A stretch of DNA of 14,382 bases from Ochromonadaceae sp. CCMP2298. Lineage: Eukaryota > Sar > Synurophyceae > Ochromonadales > Ochromonadaceae. Made by a program: the position numbers and the translations under genes. Positions 6,172-14,382 of the stretch are shown here, in pieces. The notes under the pieces were generated by a model. It did not search any database. It was not told the DNA's origin and saw only the letters and a program-made list of their open reading frames with translations. Location: positions 1 to 14,382 of the forward strand of contig MU634213.1 of assembly GCA_026770595.1 (NCBI GenBank), in the 5' to 3' direction. Each line of letters begins with the position of its first letter. The stretch's first letter is position 1.

Positions 6172-9100
6172 GCGCGGAGCAGAGTGTCAAACACGCTAGG
6201 GACATTCTTGTGTCACTGCTCAGAAATTTCGAGCACAAGCACAGCCAACTCGGGGAACCAGGCGAGGACTTCGCAGGTGTTGTAAAGAACAGGAAGTTGT
6301 ACTGGCGGTGCATGCGTTCTTCGAAGCTCCTGTGGCAGCTATCTGACGAACCAGGACTCCAGCAACGTGCCCGACTACCCCAACCACCCGCCCAACCCAC
6401 AGGACCCACACAGTCAGCGGATCTAATCGCAGCCTTTAATGGTACTAATGCCAGTCCACAACCTATAGCTGGTCAACTAGAGGAACAGATTCGCGCCGAC
6501 TTCACTTATTCCGACTTCACTTCTTCCGAAGCGATCGACGTGGACATGCCAATGCCTGACGTGGATGACGGGGGGCTGCCTAAAGAAAAGACTTCAGTCT
6601 CGGGAGGACAAACGCCGCCCTTTTACTTAGAACAGAAAGGGGAGGAGGGGATGCAGGGAAGGGAGGAAAGGGAGGAAATTGAGGGAAGCGAGAGGAGGGA
6701 GGGCGAGGATGGCGAGGATGGCGAGGATGGGGGAGTAGGGATGGGGCCGATGGAGGTAGCGGAGGAGAGCACTGATGCATCGAACCTCCACGAGCAGCTC
6801 AGCCAGCCTGCATCTGCTATGCCACCTGTGCTTGTGCCTGGCATGTTAGCGGGGGACCAGCTACTGCAGCCCCCCCTGCTGCAGCAGATGCAGCACACAC
6901 CGCAGTCGCAGATGGAGGTACAGGCTGCACATTTACAGACACAACCGACACAACAGACACAACAGACACATGTGCAGATGGAGCAGGCGCAGACACAGCA
7001 GGCATTGTACTTACAGCCGATGCAGCAGACACAGTCACCGCAGTTGCAGACACAGCAGGTGCAGATGCAGGCACAGGGACAGCAGGTGCAGGAGGTTCGT
7101 CTGTTCGGCCACCACGAGCTCGACTTCCAACCACCCCCAGCCTCGGCCCCTCGCCCTAGCGGCACATGGCCTCCGGCACAGGCGCAGTGGCAGGGACAGG
7201 GACAGAAGCAGGGGCAAGCATACGAGGCGGACAAGCTCTCAGAGCGGGGATTCAACAAGCTGCGCCGGAACCTGAAGCGCTCCAACAGCAGCATGTATTT
7301 GACAGTGGGGGATGCAGGGAGGGGCGGGGGGTTCTCCCACGCTGCGTTCTGCTACGACGGCCCGATGCCTGGATGGACACGCGAGGTGTCTGTGCGTGTG
7401 GCGGGAAAGTCCAGGGGCGAGCTGGATGTGCACTTTGTTAGCGAGCAGGTGAGATTAAACCCATTCTCTTATAGCCTACTTGCATATTGAACCCTGTATT
7501 TATGTTGTACAGGTTTATCCCCCTTTCTCTAACCACTGTCGATAACACAAACCACTGAGCAGGGAAAGCGGCTGAAGTCGAGGCAGGCGCTGGCAGAGTA
7601 CCTCGCGCGCAGCAATCTCTTAGCCGCGCTGCTGACACGCTTCGATTTCCACAAGGTGTACTGCGTCTGCCACACCACGGAGGACAACTCTCGCCCCTAC
7701 CTGGAGTGTTCGTATGGATTTGCGGGATGTAACCAGTGGGTGCACCCAGAGTGTGTGGGTCTGGGTCGCAGGTCTAATGAGGAGTGCAGCCTGCTGCCTC
7801 GGGTGGTCTGCCCCTTCTGCAGCCACTACCTCAGGGGTGCGGGGGAGCTGGCCGACATCGTTGGAGAAGACGGACTGTGAGTGCATGAGTGTATAGGTGT
7901 GGATGTATGGGGGGTGCATGTATAGGCGTACTGTATATGATATATTGATATGGCTATATTTGAACTCCCTATATGCCTTTGATGCTCATTTTCCTTATCT
8001 TACCCTCCCATCCTCAACCTCACTCACCCACCCACCCGCAGCGCTCTGGAGCACACAACCATAGACCCCCCAGACCACCCCGAATTCACGGACAACGACC
8101 CCGACTCCGCCCAAGGCATCGAGGCCACCCACATACCCCACGTGCTGTATGGGCTGCAGGGCACGCCTTTCGTGTACTGCCCCAAGAGCAAGAGCTCCGG
8201 TCTGACAAGAGAGATGATCGTGGAGAGAGACAGGCTGTCGGACGGGGGCGCAAAATCGGCAGACACAGCGGGTGCGGGGGTTGCAGGGGTTGCAGCGGCG
8301 AGTATGGCGCTTCAGTCAGGCACAATAGCAGAAATGGCAGTAGCAGCAGTAGTAGCAGAGGTAGTAGCAGGCGCAGGCAGCTCGAATGGGGTGGGGTTCG
8401 GTGTCGGTATGGCAGTCGGAGTGGACAAAGTAGAGGGGGATTTTTCCAGGAATGCAGGAGGGGCAGCGGGGACAGGAACAGCTGGGACAGCTCCAGCTCC
8501 TGCCCCAGCTCCTGCCCCAACCTTAGCCCCAACCCTAGCCCGATCCCGAGCCCCAGCCCCATTGCTGATGCCCCTGTCATCTGATTTCGCCTCTTCGATC
8601 CTACAGCACAGGCTGTTCTCGGGGTGGCTCCCGCCCACAGGTCCCACCCCACAGGTGCCAGAGGGGCAGGCGAGCGGGGAGAATAGGGATAGCAAGGTAA
8701 ATTGGGACAGCAAGACCCCTACCCCTGCCCTGGTCAACAGTGACGATGAGATTCCCAGCTATAGAAACACAGAGCCCGTAGACCGCGTGCGGAGAGCCAA
8801 GCTGCCCAGTGGGCTGGTGCAGGTGCGGGTAGAGGCAGGGGGGATGGAGAGAAAGCGCAAAAGCTCTGACGCGGACCTGCCAAGCAGGGGCTACCCCAGC
8901 AGCGACAGCCAACTCGCCAGTGCCAGTGCCAGTGCCACCCTCAAAAACGGTGCGGGTGCAGGTGCGGGGATGGGCGAGGCGATGGACGAGGACGGGATGA
9001 CAGCTGAAGAAAGAGAGCATCGCGTACTGCTGAAGGCGTCAGAGCTCCACGCATCCTCCCTAGCCGCCCGCCTCAAGCTGGACCTCGTGGAGGCTGGCGT

Positions 9101-10586
9101 CAACTGCGCTTTCACTAACGAGAAGCGCCGAAAGACGCACAAGGGGGACTCTGAGGTCTACCGCACGCGGCCCTCGCTGTTTCATCTCCCAGTGGAGGAC
9201 GGGGGGCTGCGCTATACAACCCTCGCCTCGGCTGTGGTTCCCAGGTCCCTACACCCCCTCTGCGCGGGGGGGAAGATGTGTGCTTTCTGCCTCACCTATC
9301 GAGACGATGAGGCAGCCGTGCTGGCCAGTTCGGCAGAGGCTGGTGCCAGTGCTGGTGCCGGGGTGGCGGGGCAGGGGCAGGAGGGGCACGGCCAAGATCA
9401 GGAGCAGGGTAACGGGGAGCGGGGCTGTCGCACGAAGAAGCCTAAGAAGAAAGGCGCCAAGCCCTCGCTAGATGATCTGCCCGACTCGGTCCCCCCGGAG
9501 GTCGATAGGTTCGATATGGTGCCAGTGCAGTGCGGCGCTGTCTCGTACCAGATACACAAGCAGTGTGCGAACCAGTTCGGCAGGGTGGATCTGCTCGAGG
9601 TGAGTGGTAGCAGTGGGAATAGCGGTGGCGGTGGTCGGAGCAGTGGTGGTGTCGACAATGCAGCAGAGGTTGAGAGCGCAGAGGACCCCATCACGCTCGG
9701 CTCCATCTACGAGTACACTGACGCAGACGACGCGGACTGCGACTTGTGCGCGCGCAGGGGCGGTGTTATGCAGTTTTTCCAGCTAAGCTCCAAAGCGAGC
9801 AGCGTACCTCCCCCTGGGTCTGACGGCTGGCTGGCCCATATTCCCTGCCTGTTCCATCTGCAGCGCAGCAGAATCCTCGAGCCGCCGCTGACGCATCCCG
9901 CCTTTGCGGAGAATGCGTTCTCCTTCCGCATTGTCCGCTCCGGCGCAGGTGCAGGTACAGGCTTAGGCATAGGTGCAGGTGCAGGTACGGGGGGCAGAGC
10001 CGGCGGGAATGCAGGTGCAGAGGCAGACGGATCGGGTGTGAGCGATGAGATATTTGCTGCGCTGGACAGCACGGCAGCGATGGTGCACACGATGGTGGAC
10101 GTACTGGCAGCAGAGGCGGGCGAGGCAGGGGCGGGTGCGCAGGAAAAGGTTGAGGCCGAGGCAGAGACAGCGACAGAGGGGGTGGCACAGTCTCTGGCGC
10201 AGGGTAGTCGCTACCAGCGGTACCTCACAGCTCTGCGCGCAGTTTACAGCGAGCACATACGCATGGAGGCAGAGTCAGCCGCCGCGCAAAAGACGGAAGC
10301 AGCTGCAGAGGTGCACTCCAAAATCCTCCTTTCGGAGAACAGGTTTTTCGCCCCTGCGCCTAGGTCTCGCTTCGACCACACGCTGGGGCACTGGCGCTGC
10401 GCACTGTGCGGCATCCAGGCAGGCGTGGCGCTGAGATGCATGGCTGCTGGCTGCACCGTGAGGGCTCACATGCTATGCGCTACATTGGCAGACGAGTGGG
10501 TGCTGTGTGCGCTTGCGCCTGCGGGCGGGGGTGGGGGTTCGCTGGGTGTGCTGTGCTCCCTGCACTCTGCCTCGGTGGTACTGTAG
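6168..10586 (+). CDS. MBD / PHD / ePHD chromatin-reader-like protein
   Basis: Three exons, 6168-7448, 7563-7876 and 8042-10586, give 1379 residues. A helical N terminus (1-60) is followed by acidic (about 158-195) and Gln-rich (about 230-310) stretches. A methyl-CpG-binding-type domain lies at about 400-456 (PGWTREVSVR, GELDV, RFDF) and is interrupted by a phase-0 intron. A PHD finger follows at once: Cys461, 463, 476, 483, His488, Cys491, 510, 513. After a low-complexity region come C945/C948/C1029/H1037/C1040, then a C2HC knuckle (C1098, C1101, H1131, C1134). The last unit is an atypical PHD (C1318, C1321, C1331, C1336, H1341, C1344, C1370, H1373). The last two units resemble the ePHD of JADE, BRPF and AF10 proteins. 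Basic clusters near 802-805 and 997-1002 could be nuclear localisation signals. No bromodomain or catalytic domain is seen. A nuclear role reading DNA or histone marks is inferred, and the ligand is unknown. The start is the only ATG that fits the frame. Confidence 0.87.
6865..7095 (+). repeat. CAG/ACA-rich tract encoding a Gln/Thr-rich region
   Basis: Imperfect repeats of cag, aca and caacagaca encode strings such as QTQQTQQTHVQMEQAQTQQ (about residues 233-310). Such tracts are often disordered activation or interaction segments. On the other strand the same bases give an artefactual cysteine-rich frame. Confidence 0.75.
8488..8560 (+). repeat. imperfect tandem repeat encoding a Pro/Ala tract
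   Basis: Repeats of gcccc/agctcct and of aaccctagcccc type encode a tract of alternating alanine and proline, then TLAPTLARSRAPAP. The tract lies in the low-complexity linker of the MBD/PHD protein and is probably disordered. Confidence 0.7.
9940..10025 (+). repeat. GCAGGT repeats encoding the Gly/Ala-rich insert inside the ePHD
   Basis: The 14-mer gcaggtgcaggtac occurs at 9945-9958 and again at 9975-9988, exactly 30 nt apart, with further gcaggt units near 10011. They encode GAGAGTGLGIGAGAGTGG, part of the long spacer between the two halves of the ePHD. Repeat expansion is a plausible origin of that spacer. Confidence 0.75.
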
Positions 10587-10776
10587 AGGCGGAAGCAGAG
10601 ACTGACGGGTGTAGGTTGCATTTTATTGGCTTTACGGGTTGACAGAAATGGGTTGATGGGCAGATGCACATTAGTTCGCTACTGTCTATATTATATATCG
10701 CCCAACCTCCATCCCCCATCCCTCATTTATAAGCAGGTAATTACCAGATATGTAAATAGTAACTTGATATGAGGAC

Positions 10777-10788
10777 CCTAGCGCTAGG
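10777..10788. repeat. perfect 12-nt palindrome
   Basis: The sequence cctagcgctagg is its own reverse complement. Pairing does not extend beyond it. It could be a dimer-binding site or chance. Confidence 0.5.
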
Positions 10789-10838
10789 ACCATAGGGAAC
10801 TAGTGGATTGCTTTGCCATGAGCTTAACCAAATCCGCG

Positions 10839-10878
10839 ATTCAAGAGTATTCAGCAGCATTCAACGCTATTCGACAGT
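10839..10878 (+). repeat. four tandem 10-nt units, consensus ATTCARCRST
   Basis: The units are attcaagagt, attcagcagc, attcaacgct and attcgacagt, adjacent and in exact 10-nt register. The period is close to one helical turn. The stretch is non-coding in any convincing frame. Confidence 0.6.
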
Positions 10879-10979
10879 ACGACCAACAGTGGAATCAGTG
10901 GTATCCCCGCCCTCCCCAAGCAATGTCCAGTGTCCTTCGACGCAATTTCTTTAGTGGCAAATTCTTTATACACTAGAGC

Positions 10980-10985
10980 TTTATT
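10980..10985 (-). terminator. possible polyadenylation signal for the minus-strand gene
   Basis: On the minus strand this reads AATAAA, about 90 nt past the TGA at 11079-11077, a plausible 3' UTR length. It is unconfirmed. Confidence 0.3.
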
Positions 10986-10996
10986 TCATTCACTTT

Positions 10997-11046
10997 ATCA
11001 TACACTATATCATACACACTAAATGATATACACTATATGATATACA
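10997..11046. repeat. AT-rich direct and inverted repeats
   Basis: The 9-mer atcatacac occurs at 10997 and 11009, and the 10-mer atgatataca at 11023 and 11037. The two families are partly reverse-complementary (tatatcata against tatgatata), so the stretch could fold as a hairpin in the 3' UTR of the minus-strand gene. Confidence 0.55.
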
Positions 11047-11076
11047 GTTAATATACAATTCGACTGGCTCCCACCT

Positions 11077-11493
11077 TCACCAGTGCGATTTCGAAAGCCG
11101 CTGCCCCATCTGCCCCATCTCCATCTCTCGGTAGGCGGGTACTGAAGGGATCAGTTTGTCTCCCTCGTCCTCCACGATAGCTGCACTCGCAATGCTGGCG
11201 CCTTGGTTGAACCGTTTATAGAAAAAGTAGGCTATTATGCCCAACACGAGGAGCACAATCAAAGTGCCCATGTTCTCCTCGCTGCAGAGGTTTCTCCCGC
11301 TCGACAGACCAGAGCAGCCAAAAGTCACATACCCCGCAACCAAAACGAGAACAAGTGTCAAGACGATCTTCTCCACGGACCCGTGCACGATGTTTCGCTC
11401 CAGCCAACCCAGCTGGAGGAAAAGGCAGTTGATCGATTGGAAGAATCGAACGAAGACGTTGATTTGTTCCGTAATTCGTCTCAAAGAATCCAT
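11077..11493 (-). CDS. small unrecognised protein with two predicted membrane segments
   Basis: The frame starts at ATG 11493-11491 and ends with TGA at 11079-11077, giving 138 residues. The open frame continues upstream to 11541 but contains no earlier ATG. A partly amphipathic N-terminal region (INVFVRFFQSINCLFLQLGW, about 11-30) precedes a hydrophobic segment at about 40-60 (VLTLVLVLVAGYVTF). A short loop with two cysteines follows, then a second hydrophobic segment at about 75-92 (GTLIVLLVLGIIAYFFYKRF) closed by basic residues, and a polar, Met/Gly/Gln-rich tail. That pattern suggests a two-pass membrane protein. I do not recognise the family. A 51-nt in-frame GTATGT...CTGCAG segment could be an intron, but it would be shorter than the others here. 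The gene is divergent from symplekin. Confidence 0.55.
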   Translation of the reverse strand: MDSLRRITEQINVFVRFFQSINCLFLQLGWLERNIVHGSVEKIVLTLVLVLVAGYVTFGCSGLSSGRNLCSEENMGTLIVLLVLGIIAYFFYKRFNQGASIASAAIVEDEGDKLIPSVPAYREMEMGQMGQRLSKSHW

Positions 11494-11541
11494 TTGATGG
11501 GGAGTGCGAGCTATCGATTTGATACTGGCGGGGTATGGCAA

Positions 11542-11917
11542 GGCCGTCCTCTGTGAATAGGACTGTCACTGCCTGTCCGTACGAGCTGTAGAATGAACAG
11601 ATGAACAGGTGACCCGATCAGATGAAGAAGCACGGCGCCGAGCTCGGAGCGCTTTTTTTGGTGCAGAGTTCAAATCCCTATCGTTTGCGCTGCTAATCAA
11701 CCCCAAAGACCAAGTATTGGCGTGATGAATAAATGGATTTTTATTTTTCTCGTGTGGGGGTGCTGCAGCTCGGAGATGTGCAGAGCACTGCTGCTCATAT
11801 TCCTTCACCTGTTCACTTGAGCAGCAGGGTGGACAGGGCAGCCACACAGGAGGGGAAGCGTATGCCACGGTTGACCGCTTGATCAGAAATACTGGATTCG
11901 GAATTGGACGAGGCAAG
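11542..11917. promoter_or_regulatory. divergent promoter region between the small membrane protein gene and symplekin
   Basis: The two start codons face away from each other with 424 nt between them (11494-11917), so both promoters must share this space. The nonamer agctcggag is present at 11641 and 11767, with a run of 7 T near 11653 and an AT-rich block near 11723-11750. I see no certain TATA box. A T-loop-like string at 11667 (agttcaaatcc) does not fold into a tRNA. Confidence 0.45.
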
Positions 11918-14382
11918 ATGTCGTCCTCGTATCTGCTGGACCTGGCCATTGACCTCATCAACGATGCGAAGGGCGCCAAGGATGCCAAGGCCAAGCTCTA
12001 CCTGCTGGAGCAGATCCGGGAGATAGTCTTTCACAGAGACAAGACAGTGCTGAAGCATGTGCTCTCCAGTGTGTGCGACTTTATGCTGGAGAAGTCTGCA
12101 CCCATTCGCAAGTTCCTGGTGAAGTTCGGGGAGGAGGCGATGGCCCAGGACCCTGATACCTTCCCCCTCTACATCAACCTCATCAACTTCCTGCTCTCTG
12201 ACAGCAACGATAGCGTGCTGGCGGTGCTGGCCAAGTCCTTCCAGAAGTACTACAGCATGATTGTTATTAAGATCGTGGCCATGCCGGTAGTCAAGACCAC
12301 CGGAGCAGACCCCAAGCAGCTCTGGGCGCAGCTATCAGCCATCGCCTCGCGCTTCAACGATTTCATATCCTCCTCCCGCAGCGAGTCTCTGAAGAACAAC
12401 TGCCTGAGAGTGTTCGAGGTAGAGATGACCTTCGGCCTGCCTAACCCCTCCGCCACCTCCTCCTCTGACCCCCGCCTAGCCCGCAAGGACCCACGCCTCG
12501 CGAAGGCTGCTGCGGAGTCAGTAAAGAGCGCCGAGGACATATCTCTGCACCACCCCTTCATCAGCCGCAACGAGGTGCAGCGCGCGGCGGAGGAGAAGCT
12601 CACCAAGGCTGTGTTGTGGTCGGGCAAGGGGGGGCCGCAGGGGTATCCCTTTACGCCCCAATTGATGTCCTTGCTTGGACAGGTGGTGGCGAATGTGTGC
12701 TCTAGCCGTCTGCGCAGTGCTACTACCGGAGCTAAGGCATTGATGGCGCTGATGCGAGGAGAGGGGCAGGCTATGGGGGGCGCGGAGAGGGGCAACCTTG
12801 CGCGCGCAGTGCATCGCCTGCTACGTGCTGCCACGTCCTCCGCCTCGGACACGGAGCAAGTGATGCCCAAGCTGCGACTAGCGGTAGCAGCCTTAGAGGC
12901 TATGGGATTAGAAGTGGAGCAGGACGAGGCGGGACAGACGGAGCAGGCGGGGCAGAAGCGACCACGCCAAGCCGGGACTGTGGCTAAGGGGGCTAAGGGG
13001 GGGTTGGGGACGGAGGACGAGGAGAGCGCACAGGCGCTGGAGGAGCGGCGCTCCAGTGCGGTGGCTGCTATCGACGCGGCTGAGACTCGCATGCGCTCGA
13101 TGAACGTGCTCGGTCCTGGTGGTGAGGAGGACGATATAGCGCTGCTGCTGGGCTCGGTGGCCGCCGCCCCCACCCTCCTGCGGGGGGTGGCTTCTGGCGA
13201 CTGCACTGAGCTTTGTAGGGACCTGCCCTCTCTCGAGGACGCTGCCTCTCTCACCCAGATGCGCCTGGTCACCACAGTGGTGGAGGCATCAAAGGTGGCA
13301 GTGGTGCAGCGGCCTATCGCCCAGGACACCTCCACCTACGCAGACCTCGCTATGTGCTCTTTCAAAAAGCTTCTGGAGACGCTGGGTGGGGAGCCTACAA
13401 GAATGTACGCGGCGTTCTCTGTTATGTGTATAAAGGCGCTGCTCTCACTCACTTTGAGCGACATCGACGCTAATAAGGCAGGCGTGCTGGTGCAGATCGT
13501 GGCAACAATGGGGGGAAAGCTGCCCGACGAAGTGCCAGCCCAGCAGACCCTGCCCCGACCTTTATGGGTGTTCCTGGGCTTTGCTTTGGGGCATGAACAG
13601 GGCCTAGGCGGGGGTGTGGCGAAGCTGGCGGCACTCGGCAGCAGGGTGGAGGTGCTAGTGAGGGCCAGCAGGGCGCTGCATGAGGAGGTGTGTTGGCAGA
13701 GGGAGAGACTGGAGGGGGCGAGGGCAGAGGGCAGAGGGGACAAAGGCACAGCAGAGGCAGAGGCAGAGGATGCCCACCGCCTCTCCGCCCTCTCCTCCTC
13801 TTACGACGCCCTCTGCCTCACCGCTATGTCGAGACTGCTGCAGACAGTGCAGCTGCGCCCCTCTTTGAAGGAATACGTGCTGGCGCTGCCCCTTCTGCCC
13901 CCCTCCTGCCTCGCCCTGCTGAAACTACTCCTACATACGGGCTCCAAGGGCTCTCTCACTGACGGCTCAGCTTCCTCTCGCAACCGCGGCACCCGCACTG
14001 AGGCTATGACTCTGCTGGGGCAACTGGTGTTCTCATCAGACGAGGTGGCGGGCAGAGACGCATTGCACTTCCTGCTCTGGTGCTGCCTTGCGGAGGACTT
14101 CGAGCTGAGGACCAAGGTCATACAGATGGTGGTCAAGTAAGTAGGGGGAGTTATTGTGTGTGAGAAAGGATGAGACAGGGGATAGTTTTTTGAGTGTGTG
14201 CCTTCGTGTCTTTTTTTCCCCTTGTTTCTTATCCCCTGACCGTTTTTATCCCTATCTTTTTTTCAGTGAGCTGGTTCACCTGGAGGACTGGTGTGATGAC
14301 TCCGTGTTCACCTTCGCGCTGCAGGCGGTGGTGGGTGTGCTGGGGCGCAGTCACGTACAGAGGTGGTACGATGCACAGGGGG
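11918..14382 (+). CDS. SYMPK: symplekin (Pta1 family), 5' part, cut by the window edge
   Basis: Exon 1 is 11918-14136 and exon 2 starts at 14267 and leaves the window. The 130-nt intron (gtaagt...tttcag) is phase 2, giving VVN|ELVHLEDW across the join. Symplekin is the nuclear scaffold of cleavage/polyadenylation and histone 3'-end processing, binding CstF, CPSF and the Ssu72 phosphatase. Residues 1-160 match its N-terminal HEAT-repeat domain: LLDLAIDLINDA, LLEQIREIVFHRD (29-41), APIRKFLVKFGEEA (61-74) and NLINFLLSDSNDSVLAVLAK. A tandem DPRLARKDPRLAK lies at 184-196. HPFISRNEVQRAAEEKL (212-228) corresponds to the following conserved helix. A polar low-complexity insert with a basic KRPR (about 325-375) interrupts the helical part. 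The start is the first in-frame ATG, in the context CAAGATG, as at cyclin B. The C-terminal symplekin domain is expected beyond the window. Confidence 0.9.

Larger units (their letters stand above)
10587..11076. other. convergent intergenic region
   Basis: This lies between the stop of the MBD/PHD gene (+) and the stop of the small membrane protein gene (-), so it holds two 3' UTRs. I see no gene. It contains a TGTAA at 10751, a 12-nt palindrome at 10777-10788, four 10-nt repeats at 10839-10878 and AT-rich repeats at 10997-11046. Confidence 0.6.

Noticed and set aside
6623-7294. Cysteine-rich minus-strand frame, metallothionein-like at first sight
   Set aside because: It is the complement of CAG/ACA repeats that encode the Gln/Thr tract of the plus-strand gene. 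The cysteine codons are a by-product.
8320-8380. GTAGCA-type repeats as a possible independent microsatellite locus
   Set aside because: They are in frame within the long third exon of the MBD-PHD gene, encode an Ala/Val tract, and are explained by that gene.
11655-11690. Possible tRNA B box (agttcaaatcc)
   Set aside because: The T-arm does not pair, and a run of T lies where the rest of a tRNA should be. No A box or acceptor stem can be formed.
12250-13335. Minus-strand frame of 361 codons
   Set aside because: It lies fully antisense to conserved symplekin exon 1, with a Ser/Arg/Ala-rich composition typical of GC-rich shadow frames.

Overview
The window is nuclear DNA from a eukaryote. Its genes are split by GT-AG introns of about 73-208 nt with C-rich polypyrimidine tracts, and the coding exons are fairly GC-rich with low-complexity inserts. 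A recognisable BBS8/TTC8 gene implies an organism that builds cilia or flagella. The tandem DPRLA motif in symplekin recalls plant symplekins. I favour a flagellated protist or microalga, possibly a stramenopile alga, but the sequence alone does not settle the lineage.

Layout from left to right: (1) a minus-strand reading frame running off the left edge, with its first ATG at 129; (2) a gene-free stretch to 1427 that contains a pair of 23-nt inverted repeats bounding about 383 bp (519-901), then the cyclin upstream region; (3) a three-exon B-type cyclin (1428-2667, +) with a perfect destruction box; (4) a seven-exon TTC8/BBS8 gene (3344-5653, +), a BBSome subunit; (5) a three-exon gene (6168-10586, +) for a 1379-residue chromatin-reader-like protein with a methyl-CpG-binding-type domain, a PHD finger and, at its C terminus, a C2HC-plus-PHD (ePHD) module split by a long insert; (6) a convergent intergenic region with short phased and inverted repeats; (7) a small minus-strand gene for an unrecognised protein with two hydrophobic segments (11493-11077); (8) a divergent promoter region; (9) the 5' part of symplekin (11918 to the window edge, +), the scaffold of pre-mRNA 3'-end processing.

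The genes do not form an operon or an obvious pathway cluster. They are housekeeping genes of cell cycle, cilium, chromatin and mRNA processing, each with its own promoter region. The most interesting items are the MBD-PHD-ePHD protein and the insert inside its ePHD, an in-frame stop-free intron inside the cyclin box, a motif shared between introns of two unrelated genes, a 16-nt motif shared by two promoters, and the inverted-repeat element. I found no convincing tRNA, rRNA, CRISPR array or transposase.
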